NCBI RefSeq assembly: GCF_019279795.1
Contig: NC_056726.1
Location: 1,011,674,792-1,011,738,791, forward strand
Reading direction: 5' to 3'
Source of the DNA: Protopterus annectens
Taxonomy: Eukaryota; Chordata; Ceratodontiformes; Protopteridae
DNA: 64,000 nucleotides
A program made the translations under genes and the position numbers. The first letter of the stretch is position 1, and each line of letters begins with the position of its first letter. This document shows, piece by piece, positions 53,399 to 64,000 of this stretch. The notes below the pieces were generated by a model that saw only the letters and a list, made by a program, of their open reading frames with translations, ran no database searches and had not been told where the DNA came from.

Positions 53399-55470
53399 GC
53401 CACATGTACAACCACCCAATAATTAATTATATAAAGCACACAAGGTAGTTTTACTTGCAGCTTGTCTTGGCTGATGCTTATTATTCTTCGTCACTAATCA
53501 TTATCTAGTCGTCATCATCATCATCATCATCGTCTCCATCTTTACTATCATCATTATTTTTCAGTTTTGCACTATTTCCCAGTGAATATATTTTTTATTG
53601 TTGAAATGCATTTAGGTAATTTACACTGGTTTTAAGTGAAAGAAATGCTGAGCTAATAAATACATATGCACTTTGTTCTTGTTCATATGTATACTGCTTT
53701 GTATCTGTTGTTCCCATTTGACTTGGGTCACGACTTAAAAATGGTCTAGTGTTTATGACCAGTTCATTTATCCAGTTAACAAAGGAAATAAATAAATGCA
53801 TCCATTACGTCTCTTTGCTCTCGCTGCTGTTTTCCCGTGACGCCATTCTACTGGAATGTTAGCGTGCCATGTTAATTACACCCTTTTTGCTGCAGCTGTA
53901 CAACCAGGCTTCAAAATGAGTATGAGACTTGTCTCTAAATTCCATTTTTGTTGCTTGAGACTTGTGCTGAACACCCTTCTTACCTACTGAGAAACTAGCA
54001 CAATTAGCTCTAATATCTACACCTGCTACTTGTTCATTTTATTGTCTAGATTTAAGAATACTCATTGTGTAACAACTGCTTCGAGTTTATTACGCAGTCA
54101 GAGTCTAATAAGATTTAACTGCATTTGAAGACATATTACTGTGTTTCTTCTAATGAGTTTTTTCACTTACTGTTTTGCCTTTTGTGTAAGGGCTAAAACT
54201 AATACATTTGGGTTGGTACATCTGCTAAATTAGATAATAGGTAAATGTTATTTGCTGAACAGAACTTATGCCTTTTGGTGACAGACTCAGGCAATGCCAC
54301 ATTGCATAAAAACAGTATGGAGTGTGACTGAGTTGTACAGTATGGAGCATGAAGCTTGTCTACTTTTGGCAGTAGTTCTGTTAAATTCCCTCCAAACCAA
54401 GCTTCCAAAGAACATTCCTTTCACTATTATGGATTACTGCAGAGGAAAGGGGAGGGGATGGCATATATAGACCGACCAGAGAGAGAAAATTCTATATGAG
54501 CCTATTCTGACAGTGTAGCTTGGTTGTTTATAGGTTCAAGATTAGTTTGGCATACTTAAGTTTTTCAGCTATGACAAGTGCAAATAACAATAAGAGGAAC
54601 CTTCTCAGCAGAGAAACATAATGGATGCATTTATTCATTTATTCAGTATAATTATACAGGTAAATTCAATAAAATCTATTTAGAAGAATCACAGAATTAA
54701 TAAGATATACAACAGAAGAAAGATCTATTACTTAACTTTCAAAAATTCCCTTGTAAAATAACAAATTTAGATTAATTAATGTATAGCAACTATTTATTTA
54801 CCAGTCCTTCCATTTCTAGCAACAAACTCCACTTATTTTAGAGGTTAAAAGCAATAATAAGGCATCATTAAATTATATTAGGAAACTGAAAGGAAAATAT
54901 TGCAAATGTATTATGAGATCAATAAAAAATAAAATGGTCCTCAAACTATGGGACATACTGAATGTACCTACAGAAACATTCTGTGCAAAGTAAAACATAG
55001 TACAGATTTATATTAAGAGTGCTGTGCAGACAGAAGATGAAATCCCTTATGTAATCACATTTATCTCCAATGATACGAGGGACCATTTCATACAGAACAT
55101 TATGGGCTCCCTTATTTAATCACATTTATCTCCAATGACACTAAGGAACATTTCATACAGAACACTATGGGCTTGTTAAGGGGAGAGTTTTCCCTTTGAA
55201 TCCTGTAATAGTATTTGAAGAGTTAACACCAACATTATTGAAAGACTGACCATGTAAAATACTTATCTTTATCTTACTAAGGCATTCAGCATTGTATCAC
55301 ATAGCAGAATATTTGACATTAATTGCATTAAATGAAAATTCATACTCATTTCAACAACTGGTTAAATAACCGGATAGACTCTATCAGAGCAGGGGTTACC
55401 TGCCTGCTCCTATGTAGGCTACCAGCTGTATTTCCCTGGATTGTTATACATTTGTTAAAAGGTAAGCCTA
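53399..55470. other. no recognised gene; minor repeats
   Basis: About 2 kb of AT-rich single-copy-looking sequence. It contains a short (CAT)n tract at 53512-53533 and a two-unit duplication at 55041-55172. Confidence 0.45.
55041..55172. repeat. ~66-bp tandem duplication
   Basis: Two units sharing AATCACATTTATCTCCAATG and CATTTCATACAGAACA, with a few substitutions. Confidence 0.9.
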
Positions 55471-55479
55471 CTTAGATAC

Positions 55480-55640
55480 AAATGCCTAGTTTTGGGGCAC
55501 CTTGGGAGCACTATCTAGCCAAGTTACTTTCTAAGAGTCACACAGTGGGCAAGCGGAGATAGAAAGACTCAAACCCTGGGCCCTTGATTACATGAAGCAG
55601 ACTGTTAACAACTTACAGCGTTAATCTTCTATACTTAATG
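55480..55640 (-). mobile_element. possible CORE/MIR-like tRNA SINE
   Basis: In minus sense an A-box-like GTAAGTTGTTAACAG (about 55600-55620) and a B-box-like CCAGGGTTTGAGTC (about 55566-55580) are followed by CACTGTGTGACTCTTAG and AAGTAACTTGGC, which resembles the CORE-SINE segment (TGTGTGACCTTGGGCAAGTC type). It lacks the CR1 tail of the other two SINE copies. Diverged, so tentative. Confidence 0.45.
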
Positions 55641-55987
55641 ACAAACAACTGTTTTGGATAACTAAGTTTGTTTATGAATGCAAACTTGACAACATAATTA
55701 TTCCAAAAAGACATGTCAAAGGTTTACAAAATGCTCTGCAAAAATCCCCAGTTGGTGCATTATAAACACCTCACCTCTGACGTTAATAAACATAGCATCA
55801 CAAGGAAAGCCATGATTGTGATTTAAAAATAAATGGTCAAATCGTATAAAAACATCATAATTAATTATGCAGAGACAACATACCTCTCAAATTCTTAAAG
55901 CAAGAAATCTGGACAAAGCCTAAAATAATGGGAGCACAAAGGACCAAAAATATGGACAGATTTTAAATACTGCATAGAACATTGCTA

Positions 55988-56420
55988 GAATAACTGCCTG
56001 TCAGGAGCCAGAATCTGCCACATAACACAAGCACTCAGGTCACTCCTGAACAAGTACAAATATGACTCTGTCATTGTTCATGTTGGTGTGAATGACCTGA
56101 GATGTACCTCCCTGGACTACATGAAAAGAGACATGGAAGATCTCATCATGTAGCCCGGGTGGGTATGACCCTGACCCTGAGTAGCATCCTGCCCTCACCA
56201 AGAATGATACCGCAATATAAAGAAAAAATTATCAATTTCAACAATTGGCTAAGCTTCTGGTGTCATTCAAAGGGGATCCAGTGTCTGTCAGCCTAGGATG
56301 ACATGCTCGACAGGCCTCGTTGCTTCGCAAGAGATGGCTTGCACCTGTCACCCCTAGGCTTTCGAATACTGGCCAAGGCTCTTGCTGCTCCCATAGTGCC
56401 TTTTTAGGCAAGGCTCAAAA
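55988..56420 (+). pseudogene. CR1 copy J ORF1 esterase fragment
   Basis: VIVHVGVNDLRCTSLDYMKRDMED (block III GVND kept), a frameshift, SILPSPRMIPQYKEKI and NNWLSFWCHSKG, then ASQEMACTCHP, where the DGLHLSP block is present in another frame (GATGGCTTGCACCTG at 56332). 5'-truncated: block I is missing. Confidence 0.75.
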
Positions 56421-56439
56421 GTCAAACCCATCTCCGTAA

Positions 56440-58171
56440 ACAGCACAAATAAAAAAATGAGGGTTATGCTATGCAATGCCAGGAGTTTAAATCTCAAAAT
56501 GCACATGCTCGAAACACTCCTCAGTATGGAGAATGTCGACATCTGTGCAGCAACTGAAACCTGGTTCAAGGCTCCACAGAGCACCCCAGCACTACCAGGT
56601 TACAACTCATACCACACATTTCGGCCACAGAACATGGACCGAAACACAAAAGGAGGGGGTGTATCCATATTCATCAAGGATACCTACACCTCCAGGGTAG
56701 TTCTTGGCTGGAGCGCCTTCTCTGTGGAGTCTGCTTGTCCTCCCCGTGGTCGGGTGGCCTCCGAAAGAAATGCATGAATGGGCGTGCCTTCACTGAAGGT
56801 TGGGCATTGGGCTGGCAACTCAGCACCATAAAAATCGACTGCCAATCATTAGCAGACTGGAGTTCCGCTGTGACGACCCCTAACCGGGAAAAAGCCAAAA
56901 AAACAAACAACCTACACCTCCAGGTTAGTGGCGCAGCATTATACCTCTGAGATCATCCATGTGCAACTAACATCGGGCAAATCTGCAATGCAAATTGTGG
57001 CTTGCTACAGATCACCTTCCATTACTCAGGACCACCACTCCGCCTTTCTGGAGACATTGGAAAACATGAAGGTCCTACCGAACACCCTGATATTGGGCGA
57101 TTTCAATTGCCCTTCCATTAACTGGGAAAACTACTCAAGTGCAAACTCCCAGGTCCAGTGCTTCCTGGAATTTATCAACTCAAATGCCCTGGATCAGCTG
57201 ATAAACTCCCCTACCAGATGTGAAAACATACTGGACCTGGTCATCACCAAAATGGGCGACAGGTGTTTCGCACCGGAGGTCAACCCATCACTCGTTAGAT
57301 CAGACCATAAACTAATCACTCTGGATGTCCACACCAAACCACCACCCCCAACCAAGGAAACCATAGTGAAAAACTTTTCTATAGCAAACGTCACCTTACT
57401 TAAGACAGAGGTGGTAAGTTTCACAGCCCCTACGCTAAAGGATAACAGTGTCCAAGATGCAGGAACCTTTACAAATGCACTCTATGAGCACCTACGAGGA
57501 TGCATGGATCGTGCCATCCCTAGCAAAACCAAGACTCACTCCCCTAAGAGAAGGAAACCAGTCTGGTGGATCCCTGCTATAAACAAGCTATACAATAGAA
57601 GGAGGAAACTAGTTCAGAAAAAAGCAAATCCCAAGAAGGAAAGACATCCCTGATCAGTATCAGTAAGAAACTAAGGTCCCTCATAAAATCATCCAAGGCT
57701 AACTTCGAAAGAAAAATAGCCAAGGATTCAAAAGATAACCACAAAGCCTTCTTTAGCTATGTCAAGAATTTAAGTGGCAATTCACAGATATGCTCTGAGC
57801 TAGTGCAAAATAGCACAAAATATACTGAACCTACGGATATTGCTAACATAATGGCAGATAGATTCAGTGCAAACTTCATCCCCCTCTCACCCCCAAAAGG
57901 GCCCACAACAATACTGGAAAAGTGTAGTGTCCCAGAAATCACAGATGCATTGGAGAAAACAGCCCTTTCAAAAGCCAAAAGCACAGCACCAGTGGGGCCT
58001 GATGGTGTCCCAATCTGTGTCTTGCATGAACTACAGAATGAACTAACCCCCCCCCATGTAAACACACTGTATAGCCTCAGCCTCTCCACAGACTACATGC
58101 CCATAGAATGGCACACAGCAATGGTTATTCCGCTCCACAAAGGAGGGGCCACAACTGACCCTGGTAACTAC
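56440..58171 (+). pseudogene. CR1 copy J ORF2, endonuclease and RT start
   Basis: The frame 56457-56695 carries MLCNARSLNLK and CAATETWF. A SINE interrupts it at 56697. Then 56928-57653 gives ACYRSPS, LGDFNCPSINW, DLVITKMGD, RSDHKLI and the WW-I-AINKLYNRRRKL linker. After a frameshift, 57803-58171 carries the RT entry (SKAKSTAPVGPDGVPICVL, EWHTAMVIPLHKGG, TDPGNY). Endonuclease residues are largely intact. Confidence 0.8.
56697..56910 (+). mobile_element. SINE-like insertion, 214 bp, in CR1 copy J
   Basis: Flanked by a perfect 14-bp duplication CCTACACCTCCAGG (56683-56696 and 56911-56924). Removing it restores the CR1 frame (DTYTSR-LVAQH). Its 5' part has TCTGTGGAGTCTGCTTGTCC; its 3' part has CTGTGACGACCCCTAACCGG followed by an A-rich end. 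Both blocks resemble very common fish-type SINE/LINE tails (GCTGTGGCGACCCCTAA). No tRNA boxes are obvious, so it may be a 5'-truncated LINE end. Confidence 0.75.
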
Positions 58172-58289
58172 AAAAAAGCACCTCCAGGAATCCAAACACT
58201 AACCAAATGACTAAAACCACAAGAAGATTCCACGAAGAAATACTGTGACAGGATCCAATGTTGAATAAAAACTTCTATTTATTGTCCAA

Positions 58290-58345
58290 AATAACAAGTG
58301 TTAAGCGCTTTCACCTACAGTACGTAGGTTTCATCAGAACAAGCA
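58290..58345 (-). ncRNA. hammerhead-ribozyme-like core of the split PLE
   Basis: In minus sense CTGATGA (58331-58337), one A, then ACCTAC/GTAGGT (6-bp stem, loop GTACT) and GAAA (58309-58312) followed by GCGC. It has the same layout as the palindrome motif, with a compensated but different stem sequence. I could not find a convincing helix III partner. Confidence 0.5.
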
Positions 58346-58504
58346 GAAATCAATTAAACACACTTATATACCTAAATTTCCCGCCCATTTTACCAATTAA
58401 TCACTTAAACAAACCTATTACCTTTGTTACAATCAAAATAGTAAAAAATATAAAAAAATACTGTTGCTAATGATATCAAGATTATTTCTTGTTCATAGGT
58501 TCAT

Positions 58505-61430
58505 ATAGGTTCATAGGTTCGTACTAGGCTATCTGCCCAAGGGCATTTATAAGCCTAGCCCATAGTTATGTGGCTTTCACCACCCCTTTAGTTTGAATAA
58601 AACTATGCCTATTATTTTGCTGTGCCTCTGTCAAGCAGTGACACTGAAGTAATCCCTGGGGTATATCTGCAATCTCCCATCCATTGGTCAAGATTCCTCT
58701 TGAACAAGGCCAGCGAGGTGCTCTGCCTCACATGTACCGGGATTTTGTTCCACAGCATAGGGAGTCTCTGGGTGATGAATCTCTCCCTCCAGCACGTTCT
58801 ATTAATAGCCGTGTCAAGGTTTAAGTCTCCCGCCCTTGTGGTTCTGAGGGATCTAGATTTTTTGAGGTGAAGCATATTCATCAAATCTGGGTTTGACATG
58901 GCCTTATATGTCAGGCACAGGTCACCTCTGAGCAAGCGGTATGAGACTGAATAGAGCTGGAGTTCTTTCAGTCGGGCAGCATAAGACATATTTTTGAGAC
59001 CCTTTATCCTTTTGGTGAGGAACTTTGGGGCCTTTCCAGCTGCTGCAGGTGTCGGGTCAGATACATTCCGAATGGGGCATTGTACTCAATCATAGACCTA
59101 ATGAGTGATGAGTACAGGGGGACGATGACCTCCCTTGATCTAGATGTGAATCCCTTCATGATCAGGTGGGCAATGTAGAAGGTTTTCCTAACTACTTTAG
59201 CAACATGAGTGTCAAACGAAAGGCTACTGTCAACCTGGGTCCCCAGATCCCTGATGACTTCTTCTGTGCTCAGTGGATTGCCACCTATATGGTAGCTAGG
59301 GGTAACCTTGTTTTTCCCGAAGGGTATGACTATGCATTTCTTGGCGTTTAACTTTAGGCCATGGCTCTGGCACCAGTTATCCATTTCTGTGAGACCCTTC
59401 TGAAGGATATCTGTGTCAGATATGTTTTCAACTATGGCGCCCAGTTTGCAGTCATCTGCAAACTTTGTCAGCCATAACCCTCCTGTGTTTGCTTGTACTT
59501 CAGAAAAGTAGATGCCGAACAAGAGTGGACCCAGGACTGAGCCCTGTGGGACACCACTTGTGACAGGCTTTGAGGCTGACATGGCTCCAGCAACTCTGAC
59601 CCTGTGGGTTCTGTCACTTAGCCAGTTTGCAACCCATCTTGTGATGTATGGGTTTACATTCAAGCTGATGAGTTTTTCGATGATACCTGAGTGGGGTATT
59701 GTGTCAAAGGCTTTTGCCAGGTCAAGGTAGGCTGTATGGACTGCCTTTCCCCCATCAATGGCCTTGGTGACTGTTTCAAAAAAGTCAACCAAGTTTAAAA
59801 GGCATGATCTGCCTTTGACAAAGCCAAACTGGGTTGGATCCAAAGTCTGCAAGTTCCCTATGTCTTTATTTATGAGTTCCATTATGATCCTCTCCATGGC
59901 TTTGCAGATAAGGCTTGTCAAGCTAATGGGACGGTAATTTCCAGGGTCGGTGGAGGCACCGCCCTTGTGAAGTGGGACCATAGTCGCTGTGCGCCACTCC
60001 TTGGGTACGTATCCTGAGGTGAGGCTAAGATTAAACAGCTGTCCTAACTGTGGGTTTAATTCCTCATTGAGTTCGTGGAGCACACAGCCGGGGACACCAT
60101 CCGGTCCCATGGATGCTGTGTTTTTTGCCTTGGAGAGAGCAGTTCTCACCTGGGCGTTGGAGATGTTTTGGGGGCTACAATCCTCTGGTATAGCTATCTC
60201 TCCTTTTGGGGAGGTGAGAAGTTTGCACTGAACCTGTAAGCCAGTATGTTGGCAATGTGTGTAGGTTCAGTAATCTTCACATCATTTTGAACTAATTCTG
60301 AGCATATCTGGGAGTTTCCTCCTAGGTTTCTAACATAGCTAAAGAAGGCCTTATGATTGTCTTTTGAGTCCTTGGCGATTTTTCTCTCAAAATTTGCCTT
60401 GGATGATTTTATGAGAGCTCTTAGTTTTTACTTATAATGATCAAAGGTGTCTTACCTTTCAAGGATTTTGCTCTATCTTGTAGTAGCTTCCTCCTTTTGT
60501 TGTAGAGCTTGTTTATGGCTGGGGTCCACCAGACTGGACACTTGCCTTTGGTACAAAGAGTCTTAGTTTTGTTTGGGGTTGCCTGATCCATGCAGTCCTG
60601 TAGGTGCTGGTAGAAGGCATTTGTAAGTGATTCAGCGGTTTGAGTAATGTTTACCACTGGCTCAGGGGCCTTAAAGGAGACCACACTAGTTTTTAGAAGT
60701 GTGAAGTCGGCTTTTGAGAAGTTTTTCACTGTGGTCTTTTTATTTCAGGTGGGGCGGGATGAGGACCTCCAGGGAGATTAGTTTATGATCAGATCTCACC
60801 AGCGAGGGTATACTTCTGCTGTTGAACATTGTGATCTCATGTTCGTGATGATGAGATCAAGTATGTTTTCTCCTCTTGTGGGGATGGTGACTAGTTGTTC
60901 CATGGCATTTGAGTTTATGAACTCCAGGAACCTTTGGGCTAGAGTGTTTGGGCTTGAGTAGTGTTCCCAGTCTATATTAGGGTAGTTGAAGTCACCTAGT
61001 ATGATGGTGTTTGGAGATACATTTATCCCTCCAATGTTTTCAGGAAGGCCATGTGAGGTTCCTGAGTTTGAGAGGGTGGCCTGTAACATGCTACAAATTG
61101 CAGAGCAGTCTTGCCTATGGTTAATTGCACCTGGATGGTCTCCGATGCATCGTGCGTTGCCACCAACCTTGAGGTGTGGATGTCCTTTATGAATATGGAC
61201 ACCCCCCCTCCTTTCTTGGTGTTGTCCGGATTTTGGGGCCGGAACGCATGATATGAGGTGAAACCTGATAGTGCTGGGGTGCTCTCAGGAGCCTTGAACC
61301 AGGTTTCTGTCACAGCACAGACATCGATGTTCTCCATACTGAGAAGGGCCTCGAGTGCATGCATCTTGAGATTGAGACTTCTGGCATTGAGCAGCATTAC
61401 CCTTAGTTTTTTTCCTTTTTTGTGTTCTAT
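58505..61430 (-). mobile_element. CR1 copy K, inside the PLE
   Basis: Minus-strand ORF2 with 3' tail at 58505 (ATAGGTTCATATAGG... in plus sense, then the CTAGGCTAT block), RT 60149-58612 and endonuclease 61420-60421. The 5' end is truncated near 61430, at the start of ORF2, so ORF1 is missing. It is the deepest level of the nest at this locus. Confidence 0.9.
58612..61420 (-). pseudogene. CR1 copy K ORF2
   Basis: Endonuclease: MLLNARSLNLK, AVTETWFKAPE, GGGVSIFIKDIH, ACYRPPS, a frameshift (about 61060), LGDFNYPNIDW, NILDLIITNM. A damaged stretch around 60830-60750 and 60440-60200 contains the linker (SKADFTLL; WWTPAINKLYNKRRKL). RT 60149-59004: GPDGVPGCVLHEL, GNYRPISL, AYLDLAKAFDTIPH, GVPQGSVLGPLLFGIYFS, KFADDCKLGA. 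A frameshift near 59010, then the thumb 58989-58612. All RT catalytic blocks are intact. Confidence 0.85.
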
Positions 61431-61654
61431 GTTTGTGTGTTCTATGTTCTGTGTTTTGTGTTTGTGTAAAATGTAGACTTGACACTGTATTCTAAAAACA
61501 ATGCAATGTAATTCACAATTACATATAAATATTTCCAACATTTATGCAAATGTGTAAAAAATGTATGCATAAAAATGCACACATACTTCATTTCATATTT
61601 GTCTAAAATAGTATCCTTCTTAAAAATAACACAGGCTGCACTGTGAACAGATGC

Positions 61655-61950
61655 TAAACCCTAATAAGAGGTTTAGTGGGAATGTATTCGTTGATACCAG
61701 GGGTACAACCAGCATTCAATCTGAGCTGCCATTTGATTTCCCTTTCCCCCAGTATTGCCTTAACATCCCCTCACCTAGGATTACTCTTAATCACCTCCAA
61801 TATAGCAAACTTGAACATATCACATCCAGCACTTCCTTCTAAATGCCTATATAATGCATTGTTCTTATCTTTCTTTTTTATACAGTATAAGCGGTCATAA
61901 ATTCTATTCTGCAATCTTCTGTCTGTTTTTCCAACACAGAAACTTGAACA
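61655..61950 (-). pseudogene. PLE GIY-YIG endonuclease, C-terminal fragment
   Basis: Minus-strand frame: FCVGKTDRRLQNRIYDRLY, KKDKNNALYRHLEG, then a TGA, then GDVKAILGERE and KWQLRLNAGCTPGINEYIP. It aligns with the palindromic PLE ORF (FYVGKTDRKVRERIYQH; LEWQLSLD..TPGLNE) but is a different, diverged family member. The first Tyr of YVG is Cys here. Confidence 0.75.
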
Positions 61951-63360
61951 TGTAACTATCGCCTCATAAGCCTGGTCTGCAAGGCTTTGGAGCGTATCAT
62001 TATGGAGTTCATTAACAAAGGCATTGGGAACCTCCAAACACTTGACCTGACCCAGTTCGGCTTTGTTAAGGGCAGATCATGCTTATTAAACATGGTTGAC
62101 TTCTTCGAGACAGTCACCAAGGCCATAGATGATGGGAAAGTGGTTCACACAGCCTACCTTGACCTCGCCAAGGCTTTTAACACCATTCCTCACTCGGGAA
62201 TTATAGAAAAACTCACCAGCCTGAACATAAATCCCTATGTCACAAGATGGGTTGCCAACTGGCTTACAGACAGAACTCACACGGTAAGAATAGTGGGCTC
62301 GAGGTCCGACTCTAAACCAGTCACAAGTGGTGTCCCACAAGGCTCAGTCCTGGGACCCCTACTGTTCGGCATATACTTCTCAGAAGTACAGGCAAACACA
62401 GGAGGACTATGGCTAACCAAGTTTGCCGATGACTGCAAATTGGGAGCCATAATAGACTCTCTGGCTGACACGAACATTCTCCAAAAGGGACTTACTGAGA
62501 CGGACACCTGGTGTCAAAGTCATGGTCTCAAGCTAAATGACAAAAAATGCATAGTCATCCTGTTTGGGAAAAACAAAACACGCATGAATTACCACATAGG
62601 TGGCAGCCCCCTTAATACAGAAGAGGTAATAAGAGATCTGGGGATGCAGGTAGATATTAATCTCTCCTTTGACAAACATATTGCCAAAGAAGTTAGGAAA
62701 TCCTTCTATGTAGCCCATCTAATTACTAAAGGGTTCGCATCTAGAAATAAAGAGGTTATAGTGCCCCTCTACTCGTCACTCATCAGACCCATCATAGAGT
62801 ACAATGCCCCGTTTGGGATGTACCTCACAAGACACTTCCAACAGCTGGAAAGACCACAAAAGTACCTCACAAAGAGGATTACTGGCCTCAAACATATGTC
62901 CTATGCAGCCCAACTGGAAAAACTCTGGCTGTACTCAGTGGCATATCGCTTACTCAGAGGTGATCTCTGCCTGACTCACAAAGCCATGTCCGACTCAGAA
63001 TTGATGGATATGCTCCACCTAAAGAAATCCAAGTCACTGCGAGCCACTTGCTCTAGTGAGCTAAACCTTGCCTCACCAATAAATAGAACATGCTGGAGGG
63101 ATAGATTCATGTCACAGAGATTCCCTGTGCTTTGGAACAAAATTCCTAACTACATTAGGCAGAGCACCTCACTAACACTCTTCAAAAGAAACCTTGACGA
63201 GTGGATGGGTAACAGAAAATACACCCCTGGGATCACTTAATTGGCTCTTCTTGACAGAGGCTCAGTTAATTAATCAATTAGGCGGCGAAAGCTGACACAC
63301 TCTGGCTAGGCTTATAAATGCCCTCGGGCAGATAGCCTAATACCTACCTATGAACCTATA
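61951..63360 (+). pseudogene. CR1 copy J ORF2, RT and 3' UTR
   Basis: The open frame from 61987 (417 aa; the ATG is internal) carries DPTQFGF-type LDLTQFGFVKGRSC, AYLDLAKAFNTIPHSGI (motif A), TSGVPQGSVLGPLLFGIYFS (motif B), LTKFADDCKLGAI (motif C, FADD intact), LGMQVDINLSFDKHIAK and the thumb to YTPGIT. It ends in TAA at 63238. This 1.25-kb RT frame is undamaged, so copy J was split fairly recently. Confidence 0.85.
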
Positions 63361-63364
63361 ACAG

Positions 63365-64000
63365 GATTTGTATTAACATGCATTTTCTGAAGGATATGAA
63401 GTCTAAAATTCAAACGTATGCTGTTATTTAGTGATTTCAATCATCTGATTTGTCAGAAAACAACAAATTTTTTGAGGAACTGACCAAAAACATGGGGCAA
63501 AAATCCAGACATTCTGCAAATATATGAACAGTTGAGAGGTATTCGAGACAATGTTAGATAAGATTGCAAAGCATGACCATTTTCAACTTCAAAATCAGAA
63601 ATGCAGATTCTGTAGCACAGCTAATTCTAAGGGGTATGTATAGTCACTCAAGGAAGATTCATTTTCTGCTTTATAACTGCCTGCTCTTACTCATTGTTTC
63701 ATACAAATAAGTAGCCAGAAACAGTTGAAAATGTACATTTATTTCATACTAGAGAAATCAAAGGGCGGGAAAACCTAAGCTATTTAAAAAGCCTACATGA
63801 ATAGTTTAGAGGTGTTACAGCTGTAGAAATGGTGGACTTTGTCCCACATGCTAGCATCTTTAATGTGCTTGGATGAAACAGTGGAGGATGAATTAAGGGA
63901 AGGAAAAGTAACTTTGAGGGAGGAGGTTTAAAGGTGTAAAAGAAAGAAAATGGCAGGTCAATAAACAGTGAAAGTGAAATTAAAGTTTTTATCTTTCTTA
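63365..64000. other. no recognised feature
   Basis: AT-rich sequence after the tail of CR1 copy J. Only chance ORFs. Confidence 0.45.

Larger units (their letters stand above)
58172..61950 (-). mobile_element. Penelope-like element in CR1 copy J, split by CR1 copy K
   Basis: The PLE runs in minus sense from 61950: GIY-YIG end (61945-61655), 3' UTR, then CR1 copy K (58505-61430), then 3' UTR continuing 58504-58172 with a hammerhead-like core. Flanks GGTAACTAC (58163-58171) and TGTAACTAT (61951-61959) are the target duplication. 5'-truncated inside the endonuclease domain, and not a foldback. Confidence 0.8.
55988..63360 (+). mobile_element. CR1 copy J, split by a PLE
   Basis: One plus-strand CR1 in two pieces, 55988-58171 and 61951-63360. 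The first begins inside the ORF1 esterase (CLSGARICHIT) and ends in the RT at DPGNY; the second resumes at ISLVCKALERIIMEF and runs to the 3' tail (GGCTAGGCTTATAAATGCCC at 63304, then ATGAACCT units to about 63358). Sequence at the break (GGTAACTAC / TGTAACTAT) is duplicated. The coding sequence joins without loss. Confidence 0.9.

Overview
This window looks like intergenic DNA from a large, repeat-rich vertebrate nuclear genome. I found no host protein-coding gene, rRNA or functional tRNA. Nearly all recognisable sequence is transposable element: LINEs of the CR1, L1, RTE, R4/Dong-like and L2/Rex-like groups, Penelope-like elements (PLEs), two kinds of Ty3/gypsy element, tRNA-derived SINEs, non-autonomous DNA transposons and many mini- and microsatellites. 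CR1 plus Gmr1-like gypsy plus PLE plus R4-type LINE in one locus fits a fish, lungfish, amphibian or other large-genome vertebrate; the sequence alone does not fix the species.

Layout. 1-4.1 kb: pieces of an L1-type LINE (minus). 4.1-6.4 kb: 5' half of a CR1 (minus). 6.5-8.5 kb: gypsy pol 3' end and LTR, with a PLE-derived foldback inside the LTR. 9.4-13.9 kb: long decayed R4/Dong-like LINE (minus) carrying a SINE. 14.3-15.1 kb: decayed CR1. 15.6-22.4 kb: one RTE LINE (plus) split by an L2-like LINE, CR1 pieces and a MITE. 23.9-31.2 kb: a CR1 (plus) whose own coding sequence has expanded into three different minisatellites (45-bp, 71-bp and 32-bp units) and which also holds a hAT-like MITE. 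31-38 kb: LINE ends, a second SINE and simple repeats. 38.4-53.4 kb: one Gmr1-like LTR retrotransposon bounded by a 5-bp target duplication (CATGT), holding a PLE foldback in its 5' LTR, a 3.6-kb PLE palindrome and a nearly full-length CR1 in its 3' LTR, and another CR1 inside that CR1. 56.0-63.4 kb: a CR1 (plus) split by a PLE (minus) that is itself split by a CR1 (minus), with a SINE near the 5' end.

How the parts relate. CR1 is the dominant family (at least 11 pieces). Its best copy (48.2-53.0 kb) shows the whole plan: a 5' UTR with short subrepeats, ORF1 with a CxxC...CxxC domain and an SGNH-esterase domain, ORF2 with APE endonuclease and reverse transcriptase, and a 3' tail ending in copies of an 8-bp ATGAACCT-like unit. 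The tRNA-derived SINE copies here end in that same CR1 tail, which suggests CR1 mobilises them. The PLE insertions carry hammerhead-ribozyme-like motifs and GIY-YIG endonuclease sequence, and three of the four are inverted (foldback) insertions with 13-15 bp target duplications. Paralogous empty sites inside the window (the other LTR, another CR1 copy, a duplicated R4 segment) let many insertion boundaries be read directly and give a relative order of events.
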